Assembly: GCF_014648635.1 (NCBI RefSeq)
Contig: NZ_BMRM01000018.1
Location: 62,001 to 126,000, forward strand
Length of the DNA: 64,000 nt
DNA from: Streptomyces cinerochromogenes
GTDB taxonomy: Bacteria; Actinomycetota; Actinomycetes; Streptomycetales; Streptomycetaceae
Reading direction: 5' to 3'
Part shown: positions 17,496 through 26,670 of the stretch, in pieces
Layout of the letters: each line of letters opens with the position of its first letter
How positions within the stretch are numbered: the first letter of the stretch is position 1
Position numbers and translations under genes: made by a program
The notes under the pieces: model-generated
Seen by the model: only the letters and a program-made list of their open reading frames with translations
Database searches by the model: none
What the model was told of the DNA's origin: nothing

Positions 17496-17861
17496 AGCCC
17501 AACTCCTTGAATCGCGTACGGGTGTCACGGTGTGTGACATCTCATGCGTGTCCCGTACATGCCCAGCCATGCGGCCGCCTGAGGCCCGCGTGGCACCCGG
17601 GCCGCGAGCCCACTCAGGCATGTGCCTGAGACGACCGCGCTCGAAGCGGCGAGAGCCGGGAAACCCGACTGCTTCGCTGGACGGGAACCGTCCCACGGCG
17701 CACACGGACGGCAGGCCGTACGGCGGCCCGTACGGCAGGCGCGGACACGGAGCCGGCGCACCGGAAGCCCGCCGCCTCGCACGCGTCGCCGCGCCGCCCA
17801 GCCGTCCGTCCGCGCGACGTGACACCCGAACAAGCCGCCGAAGAGAAGGAGTTGAAGTCCC
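17496..17861. promoter_or_regulatory. Divergent promoter region, LuxR gene and ATP-grasp operon
   Basis: A 366-bp gap between two divergent start codons. It contains two copies of the 8-bp palindrome CCGTACGG (17716-17723 and 17728-17735), one turn (12 bp) apart, a plausible site for a dimeric LuxR regulator. I cannot place -10/-35 boxes with confidence. Confidence 0.45.
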
Positions 17862-19235
17862 GTGGCGAAGGTGCTGTACGTGCATGCCAAGGGTGGTCCC
17901 CCGGTCGGGTACGCCCTGCCCAGGGTGGCCGCGAGGGCCGAGGTGCACCTGCTGGCACTGAGCGAACTGCCCGCCGGCAGCGCGGCGCGCACCCGTGCGT
18001 GGTGTGCCTCGGCCGTCGCCGCCGGGGGCGCGGAGGCGGCCGACCTGGTCGCGTCCATCACCTCCCGGGCCCGCGAGGTGGGCGCCGACGCGGTGGTCAC
18101 CTTCTCGGAGTACGCGGTCGTCGCGGTCGCCGAGGCCGCCCGCCGGCTCGGGCTGCGCGGGGCCGGCCCGGCCGCGGCCCTCGCCCGCGACAAGCGGCTC
18201 ATGCGCACGGCCTGGGAACGGCGGGGCATTCCCCAGCCCCGCTTCCGGCCCGTCGCCACGGTGGACCGACTGCGAAACGCCACGCGTGAGCTGGAGTGCC
18301 CCCTGCTGCTGAAGGCGGCCTGGAGCGCCGGTTCGACCGCGCACCAGATCATCGCGGCCCCCGCCGACGCCCCGGCCGCGTGGGCCCGTTCCCGCGAGGT
18401 GATGACGGAGTCGGCACGCCTGGGATACGCCGAGCTCCATGTCGCCGGCGCCGGCGAGGACTTCCTCGTCGAGGAGATCGTCACCGGCTGCGCGGGGGAG
18501 TGGTTCGCGGGACCGGGCTGGGGAGACTACGTCAGCGTCGAGGGCGTGGTCACGCAAGGCGTCTTCCGGCCGGTCTGCGTGAGCGGCCGGATGCCGACCG
18601 TCGCGCCGTTCACCGAACGGGCGGGCATCACGCCGGCCGCCGTCACCGGCGAGGCGCAGGACGCGATCGTGGCGCTGGCCCGGCGGGCCGTGGACGCGCT
18701 CGGCCTGGAGGACTGCGGCACCCACACGGAGATCAAGCTCGGGGCAGGCGGCCGCATGTGGGTGATCGAGACGGCGGCGCGCTTCGGCGGCGCGATGACC
18801 GTGCCGCAGATCGAGGAGGTCTTCGGACTCGACCTGGTCGGCCTGTTCACCGAACAGCTGCTCGGCGGCACACCCGACTGGCCGGCCAGGGCGCTGACCC
18901 CCGCGGACGCCCAGAGCGCGGCCGGCTCCCTCGTCGTCCTCGCCGTGGACGGCGCGGGCGCGCCGTGGCCGAGCCGTCACCTGTGGGACTCCACCGCCGT
19001 GATCCGGTCCGCCCCGGTGGGACCGCACAGCAGGCTGAGCGTCGTAGAGGAGAGCTCGCTGCCGGACGGCGCCCCCGTCCCCGTCTACGACCCGGCCGCG
19101 GGCGCCAACACCATGGCCGCGCTGTGCCTGCTGTCCGCGGACCGGCCGCAGACCGTCGTCCACGACCTCAGCGCCCTCGTGGACGCCCTGCCGGACCTCC
19201 TGCCCCTGCACGCCACGGAAGGAGCGCGGGCATGA
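17862..19235 (+). CDS. ATP-grasp ligase
   Basis: A protein of 457 residues of the ATP-grasp superfamily of carboxylate-amine/thiol ligases. An N-terminal pre-ATP-grasp Rossmann-like domain (VLYVHAKGGPPVGYALPRV) precedes the conserved region GLRGAGPAAALARDKRLMRTAW, the Lys in PLLLKAAWSAGS, the EDFLVEEIVTG hinge, and the Mg-binding segment GTHTEIKLGAGGRMWVIETAARFGGAM (Glu and Asn/Arg-type ligands) near 285-312. It resembles dipeptide/amino-acid ligases such as BacD and carnosine synthase types. Start is GTG at 17862 with AAGGAG 10 bases upstream. It overlaps the next gene by ATGA, so the two are translationally coupled. Confidence 0.88.
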   Translation: MAKVLYVHAKGGPPVGYALPRVAARAEVHLLALSELPAGSAARTRAWCASAVAAGGAEAADLVASITSRAREVGADAVVTFSEYAVVAVAEAARRLGLRGAGPAAALARDKRLMRTAWERRGIPQPRFRPVATVDRLRNATRELECPLLLKAAWSAGSTAHQIIAAPADAPAAWARSREVMTESARLGYAELHVAGAGEDFLVEEIVTGCAGEWFAGPGWGDYVSVEGVVTQGVFRPVCVSGRMPTVAPFTERAGITPAAVTGEAQDAIVALARRAVDALGLEDCGTHTEIKLGAGGRMWVIETAARFGGAMTVPQIEEVFGLDLVGLFTEQLLGGTPDWPARALTPADAQSAAGSLVVLAVDGAGAPWPSRHLWDSTAVIRSAPVGPHSRLSVVEESSLPDGAPVPVYDPAAGANTMAALCLLSADRPQTVVHDLSALVDALPDLLPLHATEGARA

Positions 19236-21262
19236 CCTCCGCCCTGGACCGCACCGACCCGGCCGAGGCGGGCGCGGACCGCACCGTCGTCGGCGCCAAC
19301 CTGACCCTGCCGCTGTTCCGCACCCTCTCCGGTGTGCTCGCCGGGCACCCCTACCTGAAGGTCGTGGTCGACCGGCACGTCTGCACCTGGCACCTCCTCG
19401 ACACCCGCGTCCACCCCTTCCACGTCAACTACATCGCCACCCGCATCCTCGGTATGACGGTGGACGAACTGGACGCCCGCCTGGACGCGTTCAACGCCTC
19501 CGTGTACACCGACCCCGACCGCCGCTTCCTGCTGGGCGTGCTGTCCCTGCACACCGACCGGGCGGCGGACGGCAGCGAGTGCCCCTTCCTGGTCCTGGAG
19601 ACCACCGAGGCCGACACCATGCACGGCGCCCTGCTGGAGGAGTTCTACCTCTACGTGCGCGGACGCGTGGACGGACGCCTCCCGCTGCTGCTGAAGCCCG
19701 CCAACCACGGTCAGGAGGCGGAACTCGCCCCGATCCCGGAGGCGGTCGTCCCCCGCGTCCTCAGCCACAAGCTGTTCGGGGACCGCACCCGCACCTGCCT
19801 CAACCCCGGGCAGGCCGAGGGCCGTCTGCGGCACTTCCGCACCACGGCCGCGTACGAGGCGGCCGCCTCCGACCTCGGCTGGGCGGACATCGTCGCCATG
19901 CCCCGCCTGCCCGACGACGTGCCCAGGGTGGCCGGCTTCATCAACACCGCACCCATCACCCCGCTGTCCCACACCAACGTGCTCGCCTCCGGCTGGGGCA
20001 TCCCGAACGCCATCGTGCGCGACCTCGACACCCTGGACGACCCGGACGCCCTCGACGGGCGGGGCGGCCTGGACGGCACCTGGGTGCGCTACCGGGTGAG
20101 CGAGGACGCCGTCACCCTGGAGCCGCTCGCCGCGCCACCCCGGCTGACCAAGCCCGCCTGGCACCAGCAGCGCATCCGCATCGACACGCCCCTGCTCGAA
20201 GAAGCCCCCGTCCTCGCCCTGCACCGGCTACGGCGCTCCGACCGCGACAGCTACGGCACCAAGGCGGCCAACCTCGGAGAACTCCACCACGTCCTCGACA
20301 GCCGGACCGCCGACCTGACGGTGTTCCACGCCCGGCCCCGCCCGCCGCGCCGCGACCTCCTCGGCCACCTGGCGGCCCGGCTCGGCGAGCGGGACGCCGC
20401 ACGCGAGCACCTCCGGTCGGCCGCCGCCCAGTACGTGGCGGACACCGTCCGCGCACCCGAAGGCGTGGCGCTGCCCTTCCGCCTGCACCACCTGTTCCTC
20501 ACCTCCTCACCCGCCCTCCAACAGGGCATCGGCAAACTGAAGATGGCCCTGGAACTCGGGGCGTTCGACATCGTCGACCCCCTGTGCCTGAACCTCCAGC
20601 AGCTCGTGCGGGCCACGCCCGTACCCCCGGACGTGGCCCGCGCCGTCACCTCCGCGGTACCGCGGCTGCTCGCGGACGGACGCCGCATGGTGGTGCGCTC
20701 CTCCTCCAACGCCGAGGACCTGCCCGGCTTCTCCGCCGCCGGCATCTACGACTCCGTGACCACCGTGCGGGGAGCGGAACAACTCATGGACGCGGTGCGG
20801 CAGGTGTGGGCGTCCCTGCTGTCACCGCGCAGCGTGCGCCTGCGGCACCAGGTCGGCATCTGCCTGGACGACACCTACATGGGCGTGATCGTCCAGGAGT
20901 ACCTGCCCGCGAGCCTCGGCGGCGTCCTGGTCACCTGCAACCCCACGCGCCGCGAGGACTTCCGCACCGTGTACGTCAACTGCACCCCGGGCTCGCCCGA
21001 ACACGTCGTGGACGGCTCGGTGCTGCCCCAGCAGTACCTGTACAACACCGTCGAGGGCGGCGGGCGCACGCTCGACGTCGGCACCGCCGGGGAGGACCTG
21101 CCCGCCCCCACCCGCGCGGCGCTCGCCCGGCTGGCCCTCGCCGGACGCCTGCTGCAGTCCCACTTCAGCGCCGACGACCCCGACGACGCCCTCGACATCG
21201 AGTGGCTGATGACCGGCGACGGGGACTTCCGGCTGGTCCAGATCCGCCCCTACGCCCGGTGA
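19232..21262 (+). CDS. PEP-synthase-like dikinase with permuted domain order
   Basis: A protein of 676 residues. Near residue 240-255 is NTAPITPLSHTNVLASGWGIPNA, similar to the phospho-carrier His domain of PEP synthase/PPDK (TGGxxSHxAxxAR), with His247 as carrier candidate. The PEP/pyruvate-kinase ATP-binding signature RSSSNAEDLPGFSAAGIYDS follows at 489 and IEWLMTGDGDFRLVQIRP closes the protein. In PEP synthase and rifampicin phosphotransferase the ATP domain comes first; here the His domain precedes it, as in glucan water dikinase. Residues 1-220 match nothing I recognise and may bind the substrate. It probably phosphorylates a small molecule. ATG overlaps the preceding stop and has GGAAGGAG 7 bases upstream. 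Confidence 0.8.
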   Translation: MTSALDRTDPAEAGADRTVVGANLTLPLFRTLSGVLAGHPYLKVVVDRHVCTWHLLDTRVHPFHVNYIATRILGMTVDELDARLDAFNASVYTDPDRRFLLGVLSLHTDRAADGSECPFLVLETTEADTMHGALLEEFYLYVRGRVDGRLPLLLKPANHGQEAELAPIPEAVVPRVLSHKLFGDRTRTCLNPGQAEGRLRHFRTTAAYEAAASDLGWADIVAMPRLPDDVPRVAGFINTAPITPLSHTNVLASGWGIPNAIVRDLDTLDDPDALDGRGGLDGTWVRYRVSEDAVTLEPLAAPPRLTKPAWHQQRIRIDTPLLEEAPVLALHRLRRSDRDSYGTKAANLGELHHVLDSRTADLTVFHARPRPPRRDLLGHLAARLGERDAAREHLRSAAAQYVADTVRAPEGVALPFRLHHLFLTSSPALQQGIGKLKMALELGAFDIVDPLCLNLQQLVRATPVPPDVARAVTSAVPRLLADGRRMVVRSSSNAEDLPGFSAAGIYDSVTTVRGAEQLMDAVRQVWASLLSPRSVRLRHQVGICLDDTYMGVIVQEYLPASLGGVLVTCNPTRREDFRTVYVNCTPGSPEHVVDGSVLPQQYLYNTVEGGGRTLDVGTAGEDLPAPTRAALARLALAGRLLQSHFSADDPDDALDIEWLMTGDGDFRLVQIRPYAR

Positions 21263-22647
21263 GCCGTCCGGTGCCCGCCCGCTCCGCCCGCCGCGCCGGC
21301 CCGGTCCCCTCCCCGGCCGCCCGCCGCGTCATCCGCCTCAACAACGCCTTCCAGTTGCTGTTCAACCTGCTGTGGTGGATGCCCGTCTTCTACGCCTACC
21401 AGCGCGACGCCGGACTGTCCGACGGCCAGATCTTCGGCATCCAGAGCATCTACTACACCGCGTTCTGCCTCTTCGAGATCCCGACCGGCGTGGTCGCCGA
21501 CCGCATCGGCGCCCGCAACTGCCTGCGCGCCGGCGCGGTCGTCATGACGGCCGCCAACCTGGCCCCCGTCCTCGCCCCCTCCTACACCGGCTTCCTCGTG
21601 CACTTCCTCGCCATCGCGGCCGGGCGGTCCCTCGCGTCGGGCGCGGCGAGCGCCTACCTCTACGACGCGCTGCGCGCCGAAGGGGCCGACGCGCACTACC
21701 TGGGCGCCGAGGGCACCGCGCGCTCCCTCGGGCTGGCCGCGAAGGTCCTGTGCTGGCCGTTGGTCGGCCCGCTGATGACGCTGGTCCGGCCGGCCCCGTA
21801 CGTCCTCAGCGCGGCCTGCGCCGCCGGGTCGCTGCTGTGCGCGCTCGCCCTGCCGCGCCTCGCCCCCCGCCCGGCCTCCGGGCCCCGCGCGGGCGGACGG
21901 CGGCGCGGCACCCTCCTGCACGACACGGGGGCCGCCCTGCGGGCTCTGCGCGCCTCACCGTGGCTGCCGCTGCTCATGGTGCAGGGCGTCGCGGTGTTCA
22001 CGCTCGCCCGCATATGCCAGGTCAACCTCTTCCAACCGGTGCTCCTGGACCACGGCATCGGGGAAGGTGCGCACGGCGGCGTACTCGCGGCCATGACGGT
22101 CGCCGAGGCCGTGGCCTCGGCGCGTCCGCGCTGGCTGAGCCGCCGGCTGTCCGCCGCCCAATGGGTGTCCCTGCTGAGTGTGGCGCTGGCCGTGACCCTC
22201 GCCGCCACCACCCTCGGCGCACCGTGGGCCGTGGTCGCGCTGCTGTGCGCGTTCGCCGCCATCACCGGGTTCGTGTACCCGGTGCAGCGCAAACTCGTCA
22301 ACGACGCCGTCCCGGCCGACGCCCCGCGCGCCACGCTGCTGTCCGTGGAGAGCATCGTGGACCGCGGGGTGTGCGCCCTGGCGGCGGTCGCCGCGGGCGC
22401 GTACCTCACGGCCGGCCGGCTCGACGCCCTGCTGTGGCACAGCGCCGCGGTCACCTGCGTCCTGATCCCGGTCCTCCACCTGGCCCTGCACCGAACCCGC
22501 CGGGCGGGCGAGTCCCGGGCCGAACGCTCCACCGCCCGTACACCCACCCCCGGCTCCCACGTCCCCGGACCGTCGGAGCAGCCGGCACCCCTGCCGGCGG
22601 ACGAGGGCGCCGCCCAGCCGCCCCTGGGTACCCGCCGGGGCCGGTGA
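21259..22647 (+). CDS. MFS transporter
   Basis: A membrane protein of 462 residues with about 12 hydrophobic helices and the MFS loop motif GVVADRIGARNCLRAG after the second helix. The GTG at 21259 overlaps the dikinase stop (GTGA), giving tight coupling as in the preceding pair. The C-terminal 40 residues are proline-rich and cytoplasmic. Position as last gene of a ligase-dikinase-MFS operon suggests export of the product. Confidence 0.88.
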   Translation: MSRPVPARSARRAGPVPSPAARRVIRLNNAFQLLFNLLWWMPVFYAYQRDAGLSDGQIFGIQSIYYTAFCLFEIPTGVVADRIGARNCLRAGAVVMTAANLAPVLAPSYTGFLVHFLAIAAGRSLASGAASAYLYDALRAEGADAHYLGAEGTARSLGLAAKVLCWPLVGPLMTLVRPAPYVLSAACAAGSLLCALALPRLAPRPASGPRAGGRRRGTLLHDTGAALRALRASPWLPLLMVQGVAVFTLARICQVNLFQPVLLDHGIGEGAHGGVLAAMTVAEAVASARPRWLSRRLSAAQWVSLLSVALAVTLAATTLGAPWAVVALLCAFAAITGFVYPVQRKLVNDAVPADAPRATLLSVESIVDRGVCALAAVAAGAYLTAGRLDALLWHSAAVTCVLIPVLHLALHRTRRAGESRAERSTARTPTPGSHVPGPSEQPAPLPADEGAAQPPLGTRRGR

Positions 22648-22817
22648 GTGCGTCGCGGAGCGCGCTCGTTGACGTCCGCCGGCCGGGACGGGGACCAGCC
22701 GTCCTGCAACGTCCTGGTCACACCGGGACGTTCATCGGGTGCAGGAGTAAGCGCTCCCTGGCCGCCCCGCGACGCCGACGGTGTTCCGTGGCCCGTCGGG
22801 GTGCCGGCCGTACGGGG

Positions 22818-23180
22818 TCAGGAGCGCGTCCGCAGCCAGTGACGAGCGGTGGCGAGTGTCACTTCGATGTCGTCGCTCCATGAACAGACTTCCAGCCACG
22901 ACAGGTAGCCGTCCTGGGTGAAGACCAGGACCTCGCCGGGGCACTCGCCCGCCTCGGTGACGAGTCGTGCTTCGGCCGCCACGACAGTGCCGGGTCCGGC
23001 GGGCGCAGGTTTCGCCTCGCTGGTGTCGAGTGCGAAGTAGGCGGTGCCGCAACCACATCTGCAGCGCGCTCGCACGCTGAGGTGCGGGACCTGCCTTCGG
23101 AGCGCGACATGCACCGGATCCTCCGCGCTCAGGACTGCCGCAAGCGCGTCGGCTACGTCGGCAGGAAGGCTGTCGCTCAT
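22818..23180 (-). CDS. Hypothetical protein with Cys-rich motif
   Basis: A protein of 120 residues starting at ATG 23180. Central motif RARCRCGCGTAYFALD has three Cys in alternating positions, possibly metal binding. The C-terminus (GYLSWLEVCSWSDDIEVTLATARHWL) looks like a small single domain. No signal or membrane segment. Convergent with the MFS gene before it. Small streptomycete hypothetical proteins of this kind are common, but I assign no function. Confidence 0.65.
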   Translation of the reverse strand: MSDSLPADVADALAAVLSAEDPVHVALRRQVPHLSVRARCRCGCGTAYFALDTSEAKPAPAGPGTVVAAEARLVTEAGECPGEVLVFTQDGYLSWLEVCSWSDDIEVTLATARHWLRTRS

Positions 23181-23343
23181 CCCGTCACCGTATCTTGAAG
23201 TTCTCGCCCTGGAAGCGAGGGTCGGTGCGGCGGAGGCCATCGGCGGGTGGCCATCACCCCGTTGTCCTCGATGCCGCGCTCGAAGCGCGAGTAGTCGGTC
23301 TGAACCGCCGTGACCGGGTGGACGGAGTGGGAGCGGCGGATGG

Positions 23344-23451
23344 TCTGCGGAGCGACCCGCGGAAGCCGAGGTCCGCCAGCGCTCGGAGGCCGGCGGCGCG
23401 CAGGCGGGCCAGGACGTGGTCGTGGCGCGCGGCGGTGATGTCGTGGGTGCG
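23344..23451 (-). pseudogene. DDE transposase fragment
   Basis: RTHDITAARHDHVLARLRAA followed by GLRALADLGFRG matches the second-aspartate region of DDE_Tnp_4/IS5-group transposases (HDLTAARxxxILxxLxxxGLxxLADKGYxG). Only about 36 residues remain. Confidence 0.6.
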
Positions 23452-23471
23452 GCCGGGCCGGGCGGGGGATT

Positions 23472-23518
23472 CCCGACGTGGTGTGACGCCTTCGCGGCAG
23501 GCGTCACACCACGTCGGG
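23472..23518. terminator. 19-bp perfect inverted repeat at the end of the MFS gene
   Basis: Arms 23472-23490 and 23500-23518 are exactly complementary (CCCGACGTGGTGTGACGCC on the left), with a 9-nt loop. The repeat covers the stop codon of the MFS gene at 23504. It probably ends that transcript and might also block transcription from the other side. Confidence 0.7.
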
Positions 23519-24799
23519 TGCACTCTCCTGGGCGGGATCCTTGGACGCCCTGGGATCTGGGCCGCCGCCCCGGCCGGCGGCACGCAGCGCCGCTTCGACC
23601 CGGCGGTTGCTGGTCATGGATGCGGTGACGGCCGTCATCGCCAGGAGGAGGACGGCGGCGGTGTAGAGCGGGGTGCGGATGTCGTAGGTGGTGGCCAGCC
23701 AGCCGCCGAGGAAGGCCCCGATGGGGGCGGCGCACATGGCCAGCATGCGGGAGGTGGAGGCGACCCGGCCCATGAGGTGGGCCGGGACGATCGCCTGTCG
23801 GAGGGAGGGCCCGAGCACCATCGTGGCGCCCATGCCGGCCCCGCAGACGGCGAGCGCCAGCCCGGCGACGTACGGGTCCGGGGCAGCGGCCAGGCCCAGG
23901 ATGGCAAGCCCTTCGACTGCGGCTGTGCAGGTCAGTGCGGTGCCGGTGCCGAGTCGTCGGCCGAGGTAGGAGGCGATGCCTGCACCGAGCAGGCCGCCGG
24001 CGGCCTCCGCCGTGAGGAGCAGGCCGAAGCCGTAGGTGTCGATGCCGAGGCGGTCGTGCGCGAAGAGGGCGAGGACGGTCTCGACAGCGAGGAAGGCGAC
24101 GTTCCCGATCGCCGGGCGGAGCGCGAGCCCGAGCAGCAACCGGTCCCGGAAGACGTACGAGGCCCCGGCCCGCGCTTGCCGAAGCAGCGACTCGCGGATC
24201 TCCGGCACGGGCCGCGGCATGGCGGGAAGCGACTGTACGAGCAGTGCGGAGAGCAGGAACGACACCGCGTCGGCGAGCAGCGGAACCGCCCGCCCGAGCG
24301 CGAGCAGCGCACTGCCCGCAGGCGGCCCCGCGAAGCCGGACATGGCGGTCTGGGCGCCGCGCAAGCGAGAGTTGGCACGCTCCAGGAGTGCGGGGTCACG
24401 GCCGAGTAGATCCGGTAGATAGGCCGTGGCGGCCGTGTCGAAGAAGAGTCCGCCGATGCCGAGCAGGAAGGCGACGGCCGCGAGCAGCGGAATGCTCAGC
24501 ACGTCGAGCGCGGCCGCTGCCGCCGGTATCGTGAGCAGCACCGCACGCGCCGCGTCCATGACCCACATCGTGCGCCGGCGGTCCCAGCGGTCCACCAGCG
24601 CACCGCCGAGCACCCCGAAGAGCAGCCACGGCAGCGTCCCGGCGGCCGTGACGACGGCGAGCGCCATCGGATCCCGCGTCAACGTCAACGCGAGCAGCGG
24701 CAGCGCGGCATGCGACACCCCGTCACCGAGCGAGGACACCGTCTGCGCAGTCCACAGCCGACCGAACCCGATCGGCAACTTCTGTATGTCCGAGGTCAC
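23504..24799 (-). CDS. MFS efflux transporter
   Basis: A protein of 431 residues with 12 predicted helices. GALVDRWDRRRTMWVMDAAR after helix 2 is the MFS motif A, and the overall pattern matches the DHA3/enterobactin exporter-like group, which often exports drugs or macrolides. GTG at 24799 overlaps the stop of the HTH regulator gene (GTGA), so the two are one operon and the regulator probably controls this pump. Confidence 0.9.
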   Translation of the reverse strand: MTSDIQKLPIGFGRLWTAQTVSSLGDGVSHAALPLLALTLTRDPMALAVVTAAGTLPWLLFGVLGGALVDRWDRRRTMWVMDAARAVLLTIPAAAAALDVLSIPLLAAVAFLLGIGGLFFDTAATAYLPDLLGRDPALLERANSRLRGAQTAMSGFAGPPAGSALLALGRAVPLLADAVSFLLSALLVQSLPAMPRPVPEIRESLLRQARAGASYVFRDRLLLGLALRPAIGNVAFLAVETVLALFAHDRLGIDTYGFGLLLTAEAAGGLLGAGIASYLGRRLGTGTALTCTAAVEGLAILGLAAAPDPYVAGLALAVCGAGMGATMVLGPSLRQAIVPAHLMGRVASTSRMLAMCAAPIGAFLGGWLATTYDIRTPLYTAAVLLLAMTAVTASMTSNRRVEAALRAAGRGGGPDPRASKDPAQESAPDVV

Positions 24800-25335
24800 T
24801 TGGCGCCCTCCTCGGCCTGCTCTCGCGGCGCCGGGTGGAACAGTGCGAAGACGAGTGACGCGTCCGGCAGCGACGGATCGGACAGCTCCAGGTACTCGTC
24901 CGCCAGCGCCTGCAGCCGCGCCCCCAGCTGAGCGAACTGCTCCTCGGTGAGCCGCAGGTGCGCCATCCGGACGTGCCGCTCGCCGTCCGCCGGCGACGCC
25001 TCCAGGTCCGCCACCGCATGGCGCATCAGCACATCCGGCCCTCCCTCGCCCGGGTCCGGCAGCACGATCGACCGCGCGGCCATCGCGTAGTACCGCTCGG
25101 TGACACCCCGCACCTTCCGCGTCCGCACCACCTTCACCAGGCCGGCGCGCTCCAGCAGCCGCACGTGATAGCTGGAACTCCCCTTCGCAAGGCCCACTCG
25201 CTCGGCGATCTGCGTAATCGTCGCCGGCTCGAAGCGGAGCACGGCCATGATCCGGTGACGCGTGAGATTGGAGACGGCGCGCAGCTGCTCGTCCGTAGTG
25301 ACGTGAAACGTCTCGGGAAGATCATCGGTAGGCAT
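24796..25335 (-). CDS. ArsR-like helix-turn-helix regulator
   Basis: A protein of 179 residues from ATG 25335; an in-frame start at 25371 is rejected because it lies across the inverted repeat just upstream. The winged helix spans about residues 15-80: LTRHRIMAVLRFEPATITQIAERVG, GSSSYHVRLLERAGLVKVV, then the wing RKVRGVTERYYAM. A helical C-terminal domain (LTEEQFAQLGARLQALADEY) likely mediates dimerisation or ligand binding. It is the first gene of an operon with the MFS pump. Confidence 0.88.
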   Translation of the reverse strand: MPTDDLPETFHVTTDEQLRAVSNLTRHRIMAVLRFEPATITQIAERVGLAKGSSSYHVRLLERAGLVKVVRTRKVRGVTERYYAMAARSIVLPDPGEGGPDVLMRHAVADLEASPADGERHVRMAHLRLTEEQFAQLGARLQALADEYLELSDPSLPDASLVFALFHPAPREQAEEGAK

Positions 25336-25340
25336 GCGAG

Positions 25341-25366
25341 CAATGGTCAACGATTCTTGACCATTG
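25341..25366. promoter_or_regulatory. Candidate operator of the ArsR-like regulator
   Basis: CAATGGTCAA and TTGACCATTG are perfect 10-bp arms separated by 6 bp, 5 bp before the regulator start codon. The low GC content here is conspicuous. It probably binds the regulator and autoregulates the operon. Confidence 0.7.
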
Positions 25367-25382
25367 AGCAAGGGGATTTCGC

Positions 25383-25735
25383 GTGGATCTCCGGAGTCTG
25401 CTGTCCGATGCGAAGCCGGACCAGATCGAGGAAGTCCTCGACCGCCTCCCTGACCGGGTCTTCACCTTCGACGAGGTCGGCCCGCTCGGCACCCACCCCA
25501 CCGCAGGCGCGGGCCGGGCCGCGCGCCAACGCCCCGACCGGCTGCCCGTCACCTACCAGCGCACCCATGGCGCGCGGTACTTCCACTGCTGCTATTCGGT
25601 CGGCGACGACCGGCTAGGGGCGTCAACAGGCGTACGAACGGCGCTGCCAACACGCTGGCCGCGCCGAAGTCCATCCGCGCCACCCGGCCCGACGGCGCCC
25701 CGATCTACGTGGTCTCCTGGAGGCCGGCCCGGGCT
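25383..25735 (+). pseudogene. IS630-family transposase fragment
   Basis: From GTG 25383 the frame shows KPDQIEEVLDRLPDRVFTFD, EVGPLGTHPTAGAG, RPDRLPVTYQRTHGARYFH and CCYSVGDDRL, the central catalytic part of a streptomycete IS630 transposase (first catalytic Asp in FTFDEVGPL). After GDDRL the match continues in another frame (AANTLAAPKSIRATRPDGAP, IYVVSW). Both ends are missing. The element abuts the operator of the neighbouring regulator. Confidence 0.75.
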
Positions 25736-25981
25736 GTGAGCGGTGAGACGCGAAGGGCTTGGACCATCCCGCCTGCGGGGGAGTATCTGTCGGCCGTGAC
25801 GCAACGGGGGGGGAGCTGCCGGTACCGTCCCTGCTCCTGCGGGGGAGCACGAGTTCGTAGAACAACCCATCCGGCGCGGCATGCGACCATCCCACGGGCG
25901 CGGGGAGCAGCCCATACACGGGGCGGCAGACGCAGGGTGTTAGCTTGACGTTTATCGTCGCGCACGGAGTCTGCTTGGACG

Positions 25982-26467
25982 TCAGTCCCATGCGTTGAAG
26001 AGCAGTCCGCCCAATGTGGTGATGCCGTAGAAGCGAACTTCGCGCCAATCCGCCCGGGTGAGGACCGAGGTGTCGATGTCCGAGAGCGGCAGAGTGAGCT
26101 GCGCGCGGTCAAGTACTACGAACCCCAGGTCGGCAAAGGCATGGGCCCACGGTGGCGGTGTGAGGAACTCCTCGGTGTACCAGTCCCGGCGTTCCTGAGC
26201 GAATGCGATCCAGGGGTGGTAGGCGTGACACAGGATGACGCACTCGCCTGTGCCCTCGATGACCGTCGCGGTGTGGAACGTACGAGGGTACGTCTGTTCC
26301 TCTATCTCGCCCACATGGCCTGTGGCCGTCCGGGCGGCCGCATAAAGCGCTGCCCGGAACGCCCGCTGGTCGGTTTCCGGTAGCGGCCCGTCCTTCGGCT
26401 GGAAGAAGCCCGTGGCGCCTCGCGGCAGTGTGAACGCTGCGTCCTTGTCTACGGCCATGTGGCTCAT
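25982..26467 (-). CDS. Hypothetical protein
   Basis: A protein of 161 residues, start ATG 26467 or, nine bases later, 26458; neither has a good ribosome site. No signal peptide or membrane helix. It has a mixed alpha/beta appearance with motifs YPRTFHTATVIEGTGE, VILCHAYHPWIAFAQ and a hydrophobic C-terminus GITTLGGLLFNAWD. Codon usage is somewhat less GC-biased than neighbours, which can mean recent acquisition. I recognise no family. Confidence 0.6.
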   Translation of the reverse strand: MSHMAVDKDAAFTLPRGATGFFQPKDGPLPETDQRAFRAALYAAARTATGHVGEIEEQTYPRTFHTATVIEGTGECVILCHAYHPWIAFAQERRDWYTEEFLTPPPWAHAFADLGFVVLDRAQLTLPLSDIDTSVLTRADWREVRFYGITTLGGLLFNAWD

Positions 26468-26670
26468 TCTGCCGAGGAGAAACCCTGACGACGTCTCACC
26501 TGCGCTCTGAGCTGCTGCTTCATGCAGTTCGCCGAGGCTTCGTCCCTACTCGTGATGAGGCGGGCGAGTATAGGCCTCGCCACTGGCGAGGACCCGGCCC
26601 ACATCGTGACGGATGGCCGGGCGGCGGTTCTTCGAGCCGGGTGGCCGCCCGGGACCGGGACGCGTCGGTT

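Noticed and set aside
16092..19211. A 1039-codon minus-strand open frame
   Set aside because: Only its last 467 codons have LuxR/PAS motifs; the rest is antisense to the ATP-grasp gene, and a ribosome site marks the start at 17495.
19579..21258. Long plus-strand frame antecedent to the MFS gene
   Set aside because: It overlaps the dikinase in another frame, is Arg/Pro-rich and has no motif; the MFS starts at GTG 21259.
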